A stretch of DNA of 64,000 bases from Chloroflexota bacterium (GCA_021795965.1 JAJYOU010000002.1:1-64000); one strand, 5' to 3'. Positions 35,748 to 45,782 are shown, numbered from the stretch's first letter. Notes: generated by a model not told the origin, from the sequence alone. Numbers and translations are program-made.

Positions 35748-37748
35748 ATGTCCTTATTAACTGTATCTAACCTCACAAAATCCTACGGTCACCGCGATAT
35801 TTTTTCGGGGTTAAATTTTGGCATTGAAAAAGGTGCCAGGCTGGGTATTGTAGGTCCGAATGGCATCGGTAAAACTTCCTTACTTCGAATCCTGGCTGGC
35901 GAGGATGAAGCATCATCCGGTAACATGCATCGTGCCCGCGACCTGCAATTAGGTTACCTGCCGCAGGAAGCTGACTTTCAAATGTCAGGCTCCCTCTGGG
36001 ACATATGCGAAAATGTCTTTTCTCATCTGCTGCACAAACAGGCTGAACTGACCCTGCTCGAACATCAAATGACAGATAATGATCCATTTATCATCGAAAA
36101 ATATGGGGAACTTCAGCATGAATTTGAACGCCAGGGGGGCTACACATTTCAAACCCGCATCAGACAGGTTTTATCGGGGCTGGGTTTCGAAAAAAAGGAT
36201 TACACACTCAGCATTGATCATCTTTCCGGTGGTCAGCGAACTCGCGCCTTCCTGGCGCGGTTACTTCTCTCAAATCCTGACCTGCTCTTGTTGGACGAAC
36301 CGACCAACCATCTCGACATCGCAGCCGTCGAATGGTTGGAAGGATACCTCAGCCAATGGGAAGGAGCAGCTGTGATCGTTTCTCATGACCGTTACTTTTT
36401 GGACAAGGCTGCGAACGGGATCCTGGAGATGACCGCTGCCGGGGTTGAGGATTACCGGGGAAATTACAGCCATTATCTGCTCCAGCGGCAGGAACGCTGG
36501 GATCGACGATTCCAGGTTTTCGAAGGCGAAAAAGAAAAGCTTGTTAAAGACCTGGAGTACATCAAGAAAAATATTGCCGGTCAGAATACTCTGCAAGCAA
36601 AAGGGAAATTAAAACGTCTGACACGAATTGTCCAGGCGATTGACCAGGTCGGGATGGACGCAGCGATGAATTCTAACTGGTCTCAACTTGGGGTCGAAAC
36701 CACCACCAGCCCCTTCAGCGTCGATGAGGCTGAAAGGAGAATAAACGCACTCCACCTGCCAAATATACGTCCGCCCCATCTGCATCTGCATTTGCGTTCT
36801 GAAAAACGTTCTGGCGATCTGGTCATCCGTACCCATGATCTTAAAATCGGCTGGCCTGATAAACCCTTGTTTGGCTCCCCAGATATTGAGCTTCGTCGCA
36901 CAGACTGCGCGGCTCTAATTGGTCCTAACGGGGCTGGTAAAAGCACTTTTTTGAAAACAATTCTCGGCCAGGTGAACCCACTAGAAGGTGAAGTAATCCT
37001 TGGAGCCAGCCTGCACATCGGATATTTCGCACAGGCGCACGAAGGCCTCAAACCTTCAAATACGCTCATCCAGGAAATCCAATCTGCCTCACCTCTCATG
37101 CTCGAAAATGAAGCACGCCAGTATCTTGGAAAATTTCTATTCAGCGGCGATGATGCTTACAAAAAAGTGGAAGTGCTGTCTGGAGGTGAACGCGGTCGTT
37201 TGGCACTCGCCAAACTTGCTCTCGAAGAAACAAACCTGCTGCTGCTGGATGAGCCAACCAATCACCTTGACATTCCTTCGCAGGAAATTCTCGAACAGGT
37301 ATTGGAATCCTATGACGGAACGATCTTGCTCGTAACACATGATCGCTACCTGGTGGATGCCCTCGCCACACAGATTTGGGAAATTCTGCCAGATTCATCA
37401 TCTCTCTCGGTCTTTAAAGGCACTTACTCACAAATGCGTGAGGAGCGCGAAAGACTGGCTGCCCTTGACAATCAGGACGAGAGTAACGCCCGCCAAGTCG
37501 ATAGCAAGCGGAAACCTTCGTCGCCGGGCAACAACCCATCTTTAAAAGAAAAAAGACGCCGGCTGGCGCGTCTCCAAGAACTGGAAAATACAATCGCCGA
37601 TCTTGAAAGTCAACTTGCAGTTATTACCGCAAAACTGGAAGATCGCTTCGTAAATCAAAATGACGTCGTCGGATTGGGTCAGAAATATCAATTAATTCAA
37701 AAAGAGATGGATCTTAACCTGCTCGAATGGGAAAAAATGCAAGAATGA
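35748..37748 (+). CDS. ABC-F family ATPase
   Basis: Soluble protein with two ABC domains and no membrane spans; the family acts on the ribosome in translation or antibiotic protection. Walker A motifs are GPNGIGKT (36-43) and GPNGAGKST in the second half. Signatures are LSGGQRTRAFLARLLL and LSGGERGRLALAKLAL, each followed by LLLLDEPTNHLD. The linker between domains (about 240-320) is charged and helical, and a coiled-coil tail begins about 585. It has 666 residues, Uup/YdiF-like. The exact subfamily is uncertain. Confidence 0.93.
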   Translation: MSLLTVSNLTKSYGHRDIFSGLNFGIEKGARLGIVGPNGIGKTSLLRILAGEDEASSGNMHRARDLQLGYLPQEADFQMSGSLWDICENVFSHLLHKQAELTLLEHQMTDNDPFIIEKYGELQHEFERQGGYTFQTRIRQVLSGLGFEKKDYTLSIDHLSGGQRTRAFLARLLLSNPDLLLLDEPTNHLDIAAVEWLEGYLSQWEGAAVIVSHDRYFLDKAANGILEMTAAGVEDYRGNYSHYLLQRQERWDRRFQVFEGEKEKLVKDLEYIKKNIAGQNTLQAKGKLKRLTRIVQAIDQVGMDAAMNSNWSQLGVETTTSPFSVDEAERRINALHLPNIRPPHLHLHLRSEKRSGDLVIRTHDLKIGWPDKPLFGSPDIELRRTDCAALIGPNGAGKSTFLKTILGQVNPLEGEVILGASLHIGYFAQAHEGLKPSNTLIQEIQSASPLMLENEARQYLGKFLFSGDDAYKKVEVLSGGERGRLALAKLALEETNLLLLDEPTNHLDIPSQEILEQVLESYDGTILLVTHDRYLVDALATQIWEILPDSSSLSVFKGTYSQMREERERLAALDNQDESNARQVDSKRKPSSPGNNPSLKEKRRRLARLQELENTIADLESQLAVITAKLEDRFVNQNDVVGLGQKYQLIQKEMDLNLLEWEKMQE

Positions 37749-37800
37749 ACGAATTTTCTTTTTAGCAATAAACAACTTGCTTCAATCAGATTAATGGAAA

Positions 37801-37831
37801 CGACTGGCGATTTGATTTGCCAGTCGTTTTT
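37801..37831 (+). terminator. Terminator after the ABC-F gene
   Basis: CGACTGGC (37801-37808) pairs with GCCAGTCG (37819-37826), followed by five T. Confidence 0.88.
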
Positions 37832-37854
37832 GATGGAATGAGTTGGATTATTTG

Positions 37855-38751
37855 TTATCTGACCAGGACTATTCCCAGTGAAAACAGAATCGAAAAAATC
37901 AAAGCCAGTTGGGCTGTTCCGGCCAGGACCAGGTTTAATTCCCTGCCGCTGAACCTGGTAAATTTACGATACTGGCTAATTGCCAGCGGAAACGAAAGCC
38001 AGGTAAAAATGACGCCCCACGAAGTAATCCCCAATAACCACATGCCCAAGGGGATCAGATAAGCTCCCAGCAGGCAGACCAAATACTCAATCTGCATCGC
38101 TCCACGTCCCAGCAGGACCGCCAGAGTGTGTTTTCTTGCCGATCGGTCAGTATCGATATCCCTTGTATTATTTACGACGAGAATATTAACGATCAGCAAT
38201 CCGATTGGAATCGCAGCCAGGATGATGCTCACCGGTAATTTTCCGACGATTGCATAATAAGAACCGCAAACAGCAGCCAATCCAAAGGAAAGGAATACGA
38301 AAACATCTCCCAGCGCGTAATATCCATAAGGGAATGGCCCTCCAGTGTAAGCCAGGGCAGCCAAAATGATCGCGATACCCAGTATCAACACACCCCAGCC
38401 ACGCAACCAGACAAGATAGAGTCCAATGAAAGCAGTAAATCCGAATATCAAAATCGTGGCTATGCGCATTTCCCGTGCGGAAATCAAACCTGATGCTGTC
38501 ATTCTGGTCGGTCCCAAGCGCTCTTCCGTGTCGCTGCCGCGATCGTTATCAAACAAATCGTTTGAAATATTAGCCCCAATTTGCATGACCAACGAAATTA
38601 ATAAGCATGCCACAGCTGGAAGCAGTTGAAAGCTTCCAGCCCGAATGGAAAACGCGATTGCCACCAAAACCGGCGCCCCTGCAGCAGGTAAGGTTTTCGG
38701 ACGAGCTGCAAGAACCCATAATGAGAACTTCGAAGTCGTTAAACTGGTCAT
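37855..38751 (-). CDS. menA: 1,4-dihydroxy-2-naphthoate polyprenyltransferase (UbiA family)
   Basis: Membrane prenyltransferase of menaquinone synthesis. The two Asp-rich motifs of UbiA enzymes are NDLFDNDRGSDTEE (first half) and NNTRDIDTDRSARKHTLA (second half), and about eight hydrophobic spans follow the usual layout. The 298 residues and the GPTRMTASGLIS block match MenA. No other men gene is in the window. The alternative is another UbiA-type prenyltransferase. Confidence 0.87.
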   Translation of the reverse strand: MTSLTTSKFSLWVLAARPKTLPAAGAPVLVAIAFSIRAGSFQLLPAVACLLISLVMQIGANISNDLFDNDRGSDTEERLGPTRMTASGLISAREMRIATILIFGFTAFIGLYLVWLRGWGVLILGIAIILAALAYTGGPFPYGYYALGDVFVFLSFGLAAVCGSYYAIVGKLPVSIILAAIPIGLLIVNILVVNNTRDIDTDRSARKHTLAVLLGRGAMQIEYLVCLLGAYLIPLGMWLLGITSWGVIFTWLSFPLAISQYRKFTRFSGRELNLVLAGTAQLALIFSILFSLGIVLVR

Positions 38752-38796
38752 TGATTAATTATTTCTTTCAAATCTAAAAGGTTGGAAACTCTTATT

Positions 38797-41352
38797 TTAT
38801 GGAACCAGGTTCAAGGTAGCCTCAGCATCCTTTGTGATTGAATCTTTATTCCACCACATCGGATAATACTGAATATTTCTCCACATATCGATCATATCCG
38901 TGTAATGCGGGGCATAGGCATGTCCCGACTCTCCTGTGGTATGGACTGTGACCGAGTTGTTGAGGTCGTTCATATCAACGATCATACGCATAGAAGGCAG
39001 CCAAGTATCCTCGAAGGATTTGAAAAGATCCCAGCCAGTGGCATTTACAAGCGCTTCACCGCCGTTAACTTCGTAAGGTCCACGGTTGAATAAGTTTTCG
39101 ATCAAAGAAACTCCAGATTCTCCCAATGTCAGATTGCGGAAAGTGGCGGTATGCAACTTGCCCCATTTCCAATTTGCGACATTAGACCCCATCTTTTGGA
39201 TGCATTCTTTGCATTTAAGTGCATCTGCAAAAGCTTTTGCGAAAATATCATCGCGAGTTTCCACGATATTGGATGTGGTTTTATCGTCCCACCAGGCAGA
39301 ATCCGGTGTTTTCACTAAATTTCTCATAATCTCGTAGGTTCGAGACCCGCCATCAGGCAAGTAATCCTTTGGAATATTTTCGTCACTGAAAGTATCAGAA
39401 ACCAAATTCCACCAAAAAGCCTCAAATAATGCCGTCGCTGTGGAATCTTTTGTTTCTTCAAAATCCCAGTTTGATAAATATTGGTCCCTGATTTTTGCCA
39501 ATGCAGGATCCAGTTTGGTATTCATTAAAATGGGCACCATCGTCTCTGCATTCAAGCTTTTATCATCGCCCTGTATTTTTTGGATATATGCAATATCGAT
39601 CTTTCCAGGCGCTTTGGACAGCATATCCACGATTCGCTGAGCTCTGAATCCATAATCCCAGTCAGTGGTAATCAAATATTTATAATCGTTCGGAGCAACC
39701 TGGTTGTTGGCTGATACAACGAAACCCGAAGGCGGATTCAACACAAACGGATGCTCGTCAAACGGGATGTATCCTGTCCATTCATATTCACCTGTCCAAC
39801 CAGGAACCGGCAGCCTGCCATCTCCCTTGGAACGAATCGGGATATTCCCCGGCATCTGGTAACCGATATTTCCATCCACATCGGCATAAACAAGATTTTG
39901 CGCAGGAACGACAAAGTCCTTTGCCGCATTGCGAAATTCGTCCCAGTTATTGGCTTTATCAAAGCCCCAAACACCCTTGAAGACTGAACCCGGTTCCAGT
40001 GCGGTCCAGCGCAGCGCGATCGCATAATTTTTAGGTAAATCAATTCCAGCCCGGTCTTTGAATGCCGTCGCAGTCGGGGTTACGATATTTTTCAATGGCT
40101 CGTAGGTGTCCGAAATGATTGGTCCATGCCTTGTCACCCGCACAGGTAAATCAACCTCGCTTCCACCCCCAACCAGAATTTTTTCCGTTCGAACGGTCAT
40201 ATCTTCCCATTTACCCATATATTCGTACTGGTTGGGGTTATCAGGATTAATTTTTTCTACGTATAAATCCATCACATCCGGACCTGTGTTTGTAAAAGCC
40301 CAGGCAATTTTTTCATTATGACCAATCACCACTCCTGGTACACCTGCAAACGAAAAACCGGCGACCTCGTAAGGACATTCCGTGGTTTTAGGTTCGCAGT
40401 GTAAGCCAACCTGGTACCAAATGGATGGCATCTGGATCGCGAGGTGTGGATCATTGGCCAACAACGGCTTGCCGGTTGTGGTCAATTTACCAGAAACAGC
40501 CCAGTTATTCGAACCAATTGCAGACCCGGATTCACCCAGAATTCCATCAAGAGAAGTCAGCCTCTTGGAGACAAAATCCAAATCCTGGGTTGAGATCTGA
40601 TCCAATGTCTTCGATACCAGATTCGAGTTAATACCGTTTGTGGAGGTGCTAAAATCTCCAATTTGCGGCACTATCAGTGGATGATCGGAAGGATACTGCG
40701 GGTATAAATCGTTGACTTGTTCGGGAGTTAATGTTTTCAATAGAATGGCGCGGGCAATTTCTTCGCCCATGTTTCCGCGCAAATCCCAAGCCATGGCTTT
40801 TGCCCAAGTCATCGTGTTGACGGGGGTCCACGCCTCCGGCTTATACGATGGTGTCAAAAGTCCCACAATTCCATATTCGAGGCTCAAATTAATCCCGCTA
40901 TGGTCGGACAAATACGCGTTCACCCCATCGGAGTAAGCCACAAGTATCGCCTTGGATTCTGGATCCAGGTTTTGATATTCTGTTTCAGCAATTTGCCTCC
41001 AGCCGAGGGTTCTCAGGAACGAATCCGTCTCAACCTGGCTTTTCCCAAACATTTCAGACAGTCTGCCCGAACCAATGTGTCGCCAGAAATCCATCTGCCA
41101 AAATCGGTCCTGGGCATGGACATAGCCCTGAGCCATAAATAGATCATGCATTGTACTGGCATAAATATGCGGAATACCCATATTGTCCCGCACTACTTTG
41201 ACAGTACTGTTTAAACCTGAAATTTTTATTTCACCATCTGTCTGAGGAAATGAAGCTTTGATAGCTGCATCTCCCCCAAATTTTCCGACGAGCGAGAGCA
41301 GGATCACGACGGTTAAAATAATAATGACAAAACGACGCAATTTGACGTTCAT
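38797..41352 (-). CDS. Penicillin acylase family protein (Ntn hydrolase)
   Basis: Precursor of a two-chain Ntn-hydrolase that cuts amide bonds (beta-lactam side chains, acyl-homoserine lactones or similar). The start at 41352 has AGGAGG upstream and gives 851 residues with a signal anchor (about 7-23). The nucleophile is Ser 281 in IGSNNWAVSG, where autocleavage frees the beta chain. The alpha-chain block VHAQDRFWQMDFWRH and the later ANNQVAP and YPMWW segments fit the family. It acts outside the cytoplasm. The natural substrate is unknown. It is 45 bp upstream of menA in the same direction. Confidence 0.9.
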   Translation of the reverse strand: MNVKLRRFVIIILTVVILLSLVGKFGGDAAIKASFPQTDGEIKISGLNSTVKVVRDNMGIPHIYASTMHDLFMAQGYVHAQDRFWQMDFWRHIGSGRLSEMFGKSQVETDSFLRTLGWRQIAETEYQNLDPESKAILVAYSDGVNAYLSDHSGINLSLEYGIVGLLTPSYKPEAWTPVNTMTWAKAMAWDLRGNMGEEIARAILLKTLTPEQVNDLYPQYPSDHPLIVPQIGDFSTSTNGINSNLVSKTLDQISTQDLDFVSKRLTSLDGILGESGSAIGSNNWAVSGKLTTTGKPLLANDPHLAIQMPSIWYQVGLHCEPKTTECPYEVAGFSFAGVPGVVIGHNEKIAWAFTNTGPDVMDLYVEKINPDNPNQYEYMGKWEDMTVRTEKILVGGGSEVDLPVRVTRHGPIISDTYEPLKNIVTPTATAFKDRAGIDLPKNYAIALRWTALEPGSVFKGVWGFDKANNWDEFRNAAKDFVVPAQNLVYADVDGNIGYQMPGNIPIRSKGDGRLPVPGWTGEYEWTGYIPFDEHPFVLNPPSGFVVSANNQVAPNDYKYLITTDWDYGFRAQRIVDMLSKAPGKIDIAYIQKIQGDDKSLNAETMVPILMNTKLDPALAKIRDQYLSNWDFEETKDSTATALFEAFWWNLVSDTFSDENIPKDYLPDGGSRTYEIMRNLVKTPDSAWWDDKTTSNIVETRDDIFAKAFADALKCKECIQKMGSNVANWKWGKLHTATFRNLTLGESGVSLIENLFNRGPYEVNGGEALVNATGWDLFKSFEDTWLPSMRMIVDMNDLNNSVTVHTTGESGHAYAPHYTDMIDMWRNIQYYPMWWNKDSITKDAEATLNLVP

Positions 41353-41477
41353 CTTTTTTCCTCCTGGCGAAATATTATTCAATTATAGTCCAGTGTTTAC
41401 AAATCGTTATCACTCTGTTAACTTAAATTTATACATAACAGGATATTATTACGTATATAAAAATGAAAAGGATAAAA

Positions 41478-41768
41478 ATGTTAGTATCATCAAATATAAA
41501 TACAAAGTATCGCAACGTTGAGGGGTATTCGCAGGAAACAAATGAGTTTACTCGTCACAAAAAGGATTTTTTCACAATAAATGGTGCGCTGCGAGAGGGG
41601 TGGCAAATTCTCGAATCGGCGAATTATCTCGCACGAGGTAGAAATAATGAGGGAAGTGGATATCTGATCACTCTTTATCATCCAGCCCGTAATCAGGTGC
41701 GTCAAACAAGTGTCCTGGCAAGTCAGGAAATGGATAACCTGCTCACCAAGAAATTCGTTCAGGCATAA
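41478..41768 (+). CDS. Small hypothetical protein
   Basis: 96 residues from the Met at 41478, chosen because AAAGGA lies five bases before it. The sequence is hydrophilic, with no signal or membrane segment. GALREGWQILESANYLARG and GYLITLYHPARNQVRQTSVL suggest a small alpha/beta domain. I do not recognise the family. A terminator follows directly, which supports it as a real monocistronic gene. Confidence 0.6.
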   Translation: MLVSSNINTKYRNVEGYSQETNEFTRHKKDFFTINGALREGWQILESANYLARGRNNEGSGYLITLYHPARNQVRQTSVLASQEMDNLLTKKFVQA

Positions 41769-41800
41769 AAATTTCAACCCGTTAAAATATTAAGGCACAT

Positions 41801-41828
41801 AAAAAAGACTCCAATGGGGAGTTTTTTG
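41801..41828 (+). terminator. Terminator after the small hypothetical gene
   Basis: A short GC stem (ACTCC at 41808-41812 with GGAGT at 41818-41822) extended by A/T pairs and followed by six T. Confidence 0.75.
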
Positions 41829-41982
41829 TTTAATTTAATCCCCATAGGTTGTACAATTACAACAATTGATCATTTTTCGGTTGGTTGTGAGTCGATGAAT
41901 TAATTGAAGCATTATTTATACCGATCCCGCCCAAGCCAATAACTTAATTTCTTGAAATTTCTATTTTCGAAAGAAGGTAAAT

Positions 41983-42786
41983 ATGGATTCCTATATTGTC
42001 AAACCAGGTAAAAAAATTGATATCACCGATTATGATCCCGACGATGAAAGCCAATTCAGCCAGGGAAAACAGGCAGGATTGGAACGACTCTCGGAATTAA
42101 CCCAAAAATTGGACAAACTGCAGGAAATTCTTTATGCCGAGCATAAACACAAAATCCTCGTCGTTCTTCAAGCCAGGGATGCCGGCGGGAAAGATGGAAC
42201 CATCCGCGCAGTCCTGAGCGGTATTAATCCCCAGGGAGTGAATATTGTCAGTTTTAAAGTACCCACGGCAATTGAGCTGGATCATGATTATTTGTGGCGA
42301 ATTCATCAACATCTGCCCGCAAAAGGCGAAATGGTGGTGTTTAATCGCTCCCATTACGAGGATGTGCTCGTCGTAAGAGTGCATAATCTGATTACAATGG
42401 ACGAATGCAAGCGAAGATATACTCAAATCAAACAATTTGAACAAATGCAGGCTGAAGAGGGTACCACCATCCTGAAATTATTTTTAAACGTTTCAAAAGA
42501 TGAGCAAAAGAAACGCTTCCAGGAACGCTTGGATATACCGGAGAAAAACTGGAAGTTTAACCCGGGCGATTTATCAGAACGTGATTTATGGCCAGATTAT
42601 TCAAAAGCTTACGAAGATGCAATCAATGAGACCAGCACGTCATTTTCCCCCTGGTATATCATTCCTGCCAATCATAACTGGTACAGGAATCTGTGTGTAG
42701 CTGAAATTTTGGTGAATACACTCGAAAGCTTGGACATGCATTACCCGGTGCCAACCACCGATCTTAGCCAGGTTGTCATAAAATAA
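41983..42786 (+). CDS. ppk2: Polyphosphate kinase 2 family protein
   Basis: Uses polyphosphate to phosphorylate nucleotides (AMP, ADP or GDP), or the reverse. Walker A is ARDAGGKDG (64-72), Walker B and lid parts are VVFNRSHYEDVLVVRVH (118-134), and GDLSERDLWPDYSKAYEDAI lies near 189-208. The single-domain length of 267 residues fits class I or III PPK2. AGAAGG lies upstream of the ATG. The donor and acceptor class cannot be fixed by eye. Confidence 0.92.
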   Translation: MDSYIVKPGKKIDITDYDPDDESQFSQGKQAGLERLSELTQKLDKLQEILYAEHKHKILVVLQARDAGGKDGTIRAVLSGINPQGVNIVSFKVPTAIELDHDYLWRIHQHLPAKGEMVVFNRSHYEDVLVVRVHNLITMDECKRRYTQIKQFEQMQAEEGTTILKLFLNVSKDEQKKRFQERLDIPEKNWKFNPGDLSERDLWPDYSKAYEDAINETSTSFSPWYIIPANHNWYRNLCVAEILVNTLESLDMHYPVPTTDLSQVVIK

Positions 42787-42899
42787 CCAGAAATCAGTCC
42801 ATGGGAAATTGGTTCCTTCCTTATTTTCATTTTTCTCCATGAACTTATGAATTCAATGTTTTATAGTCCACTGACATTAAGAAATTATTGTTTCGGCTT

Positions 42900-43598
42900 T
42901 TAGTTTTTTTTCTGGTCAGTTAGGTCTTGTGAATTAATTATTCCCAACCGCTGCAACTCTGCCACAGCAGCTGTTCTTGTTCCCACGCCCAGGCGTTCGT
43001 AAGCCTGCGATAACAAATTTCTAAAGGTCGAGCTGGTAACACCCAGGCGTTCTGAAAGCTCAGTAGTTGAGTAATTCGGATAAGCCTCACAGAGTGAAAG
43101 AGCTTCAAGCTGGCGACTCGTCAAAAGTTTTGATTTGCTATTATTTGATCGGGATACCCTCAGTTTTTCAACCACACCCTGGCCAAAATAAAGACCTCCA
43201 CTTTTTAAAGCAAAAATAATATCCACCAGGCGCGTGATGGCGCCGTAATCATTTTTAAAGATATACCCTTTAACTCCCATCTGAAACAATTTTTCAATCA
43301 ATACACTCTGCGAGTGCATGGATATAACCAAAATAATCAATGTCGGATACCTGGCTCTTATCCGAGGAATTACCGTTAAAACAGGGTAGGAATTTGGATT
43401 TTTAATTGAAATGGGGACTTCTATGTCCAGAATCAGGATATCAGGAGAATTTTCAGACAAAATTTTCTCAAGATCTTCACCGTAATGAGCTATCCCGGCA
43501 ATCGAAATCTGATCTTCTTCCTGCAGTCTAAATAAATATCCATCGATGATGCTCTGATGATCTTCAAGGATGCATATTTTTATTTTGTCAGACGACAT
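42900..43598 (-). CDS. Two-component response regulator, NarL/LuxR family
   Basis: The receiver domain (about 7-125) has phosphoacceptor D58 in DILILDIE and the conserved lysine in GYIFKNDYG. The C-terminal LuxR-type helix-turn-helix (about 165-225) contains LTSRQLEALSLCEAYPNYSTTELSERLGV. It is the last gene of the methyltransferase-kinase-regulator operon and should be phosphorylated by the kinase 39 bp upstream. Target genes are unknown. Confidence 0.92.
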   Translation of the reverse strand: MSSDKIKICILEDHQSIIDGYLFRLQEEDQISIAGIAHYGEDLEKILSENSPDILILDIEVPISIKNPNSYPVLTVIPRIRARYPTLIILVISMHSQSVLIEKLFQMGVKGYIFKNDYGAITRLVDIIFALKSGGLYFGQGVVEKLRVSRSNNSKSKLLTSRQLEALSLCEAYPNYSTTELSERLGVTSSTFRNLLSQAYERLGVGTRTAAVAELQRLGIINSQDLTDQKKN

Positions 43599-43637
43599 GG
43601 TGGATAATCCTTACCCTTTCACGGTTTTTTGATTGCA

Positions 43638-44828
43638 TTACATAGATGATGGTTCGATTCCATCCGTCTGTTTTCCATCTTTATCCATTGAATAAGGAAA
43701 TAAAAATTTAAGCATAAAATATTTTCCTCTTAAATTTTCGTAACTCATCTTCCCATTTAATAAACGAACCCTTTCACGCATCCCCGTCAGTCCAATACCT
43801 TGGACCACATTTTCAGGGTCAAACCCAATCCCGTCATCCTTGATATTCAATTGGATTTGATTATCTTTCGCATTCAATTCAACCCATACTCTTGTGGCAT
43901 GAGCATGCTTTGCTACATTCGTCAATGCTTCCTGAACGACCCGGTAAATACTGATCGCGAGTTCATCTGAAATCCTCGGGAGTTCAATTCCCTGGTAAGA
44001 AATTTCGAGCCTCGCCTGATCAGAAAAATCCAGACAAAGCTGCTTAATGGTCATGTGTATGCCCATTAAATCGAGGATGGGCGGGCGCAACCGGTATGAC
44101 AAAGTGCGGATTTCCTCCAATGCATTATTGGTCGAATCGATCAAACTCGCAATTCGATCTGAAAAAGTGATCTTGTCATTCCTCTTGGGATCAATCAGGT
44201 TTTCGAGAGACATTCGGATTCCAATTAGCGCCTGTCCAGCCTCGTCATGCAATTCCCTTGAAATCCTTCTGCGCTCATCCTCTTGCGCCAGGATGATATT
44301 TCGATAAGATTCTTCATTCGTCCTTTGGATGGCTTCCCGCGCCGCCTTGATATCTTCGATATTTTTGTTTTGCGAAATTTGAAAAGCCATTCGGAAATTT
44401 TCCTGCTCTGTCCGAACTTGCAACGTATATGAATTAAAAAAACCTTCTGTCATTTTCTGTATTAAAGGGTAGATCCATTCGGACAAATCAAAATTATCTT
44501 TCAGAACTGGAAGGAAAAATCGCTGATAAACATCCATTATTCCAAAAAAAGACTGCGAACTCAGTCCCAAGGTTTGAAGAAAAACACCGTGATCCATCAA
44601 ATCCAGATCTGGGTTTTTAAAAAATCGAATGCTGAAATTTACTTCATCCTGTGCGATGAAAATCAAATTTTTAGGACGAATGGTTGTTTTATTCGAAAAT
44701 CTGAGCTTCCATAGGATCTCATGTAGATCAGCCAGAAGGGAGGCTTGATTTGCCTCCAGAAAAGCAAGAATTGGCGCGAATAATTCTGGGGAAGATTTAG
44801 ATCCGTTGATAACGAAAAAATCAGGCAT
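43638..44828 (-). CDS. Sensor histidine kinase, NarX/DegS type (HisKA_3)
   Basis: Soluble 396-residue kinase with no membrane segment. Residues about 10-140 are an all-helical domain I cannot name with confidence; its layout recalls the N-terminal sensor of RsbR-like proteins. H194 in ISRELHDEAGQAL is the phosphorylation site. The ATPase domain has VVQEALTNVAKHA (N box) and DDGIGFDPEN...GIGLTGMRERV (G boxes). It starts 6 bp after the methyltransferase gene without a clear ribosome binding site, so translation is probably coupled. A cytosolic signal is likely. Confidence 0.9.
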   Translation of the reverse strand: MPDFFVINGSKSSPELFAPILAFLEANQASLLADLHEILWKLRFSNKTTIRPKNLIFIAQDEVNFSIRFFKNPDLDLMDHGVFLQTLGLSSQSFFGIMDVYQRFFLPVLKDNFDLSEWIYPLIQKMTEGFFNSYTLQVRTEQENFRMAFQISQNKNIEDIKAAREAIQRTNEESYRNIILAQEDERRRISRELHDEAGQALIGIRMSLENLIDPKRNDKITFSDRIASLIDSTNNALEEIRTLSYRLRPPILDLMGIHMTIKQLCLDFSDQARLEISYQGIELPRISDELAISIYRVVQEALTNVAKHAHATRVWVELNAKDNQIQLNIKDDGIGFDPENVVQGIGLTGMRERVRLLNGKMSYENLRGKYFMLKFLFPYSMDKDGKQTDGIEPSSM

Positions 44829-44834
44829 TTTTCG

Positions 44835-45638
44835 TCACTTGGTCAGATAACTACCAAATCCTCCGCCCATCGGTCCAAAGGCTTCTTGATCATCCTTGGA
44901 AAGCTCTGATTTGTCAAAACCGTGCCAATCGAACAATGAAACCCATCCCTTTTCATCCATCTTCCAGGGTTTGATTAAATCGGTAAATTGAGAGAGAGTC
45001 CGAAGATGACTTTCCTGACCAAAGGATTCGTAAATCTTTAACATTTGGGCAATCCCTGGGTGATTTGGATCAAAACCAGCGGCTTGGGCATTGAAAGCCA
45101 TGCAACTGCCTGGGGCTGCCCAGTCGTATAAAATTTGCATGGCATGAGAAATCTCTTCATCGTATAAAAATCCGCTGATCCCCCAAAATGAAATAGCTAC
45201 CTTCCGCCTGCCGTTTAATATTTTTATAACATCGGGGTGATTTAACAACTCTTCTGGTCTGGCCACATCATTTTCAAAACAATAAACATTCGGGATGCCC
45301 TGGATAATTTCCTGGCTGTATCGAACTACGACTGGGTCCTTATCTGAATAAATGACGGTCGTCCCTGCAGGCACCCGGTTATGGATGTGATCTGCAGTTG
45401 GAAGCCCAGAAGCAAAATCGATGATTACATCGTAACCGCGTCTCAAAGTTAATTCTTCGGCAATTTCCTGCAGCGACCATCGCTGCAATTTTGTGAAATT
45501 GACCAGGAAAGGTAATATTTTTATCACCTTATCCGCGGCAATTCGATCCACCTCGAAATTGTGGCTGCCGCCCAGGTAATAATCATACATTCTGCCTGAA
45601 GACGGAAGAGTGGTATCAACAATGTCATCCTTGCTCAT
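44835..45638 (-). CDS. DUF574 family SAM-dependent methyltransferase
   Basis: 267 residues with the family hallmark RMYDYYLGGSHNFEVDR at 16-32 and the SAM-binding DFASGLPTADHIH that follows about residue 72. Such proteins are abundant in actinomycetes and mostly uncharacterised; their substrates are unknown. AAAGGAGG precedes the ATG. It heads an operon with a soluble histidine kinase and a NarL-type regulator, an unexpected link between methylation and phosphorelay signalling. Family call firm, role open. Confidence 0.88.
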   Translation of the reverse strand: MSKDDIVDTTLPSSGRMYDYYLGGSHNFEVDRIAADKVIKILPFLVNFTKLQRWSLQEIAEELTLRRGYDVIIDFASGLPTADHIHNRVPAGTTVIYSDKDPVVVRYSQEIIQGIPNVYCFENDVARPEELLNHPDVIKILNGRRKVAISFWGISGFLYDEEISHAMQILYDWAAPGSCMAFNAQAAGFDPNHPGIAQMLKIYESFGQESHLRTLSQFTDLIKPWKMDEKGWVSLFDWHGFDKSELSKDDQEAFGPMGGGFGSYLTK

Positions 45639-45747
45639 TTGTGCCTCCTTTTATTAATCATGCCTATATTAATGCCAGAAAAAAGTGTTTTAAAAATATT
45701 CCCGGCAAAATCAGTACAATTGCCTAGATCCAGAGTGACTTTGCCTA

Positions 45748-45776
45748 TTGATGTATTAAGCACAAAGAATGATAAT
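45748..45776 (+). promoter_or_regulatory. Promoter of the candidate small RNA
   Basis: -35 TTGATG (45748-45753), 17-bp spacer, -10 GATAAT (45771-45776). No open reading frame follows on this strand before the terminator at 45933. Confidence 0.5.
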
Positions 45777-45782
45777 TTGCCA

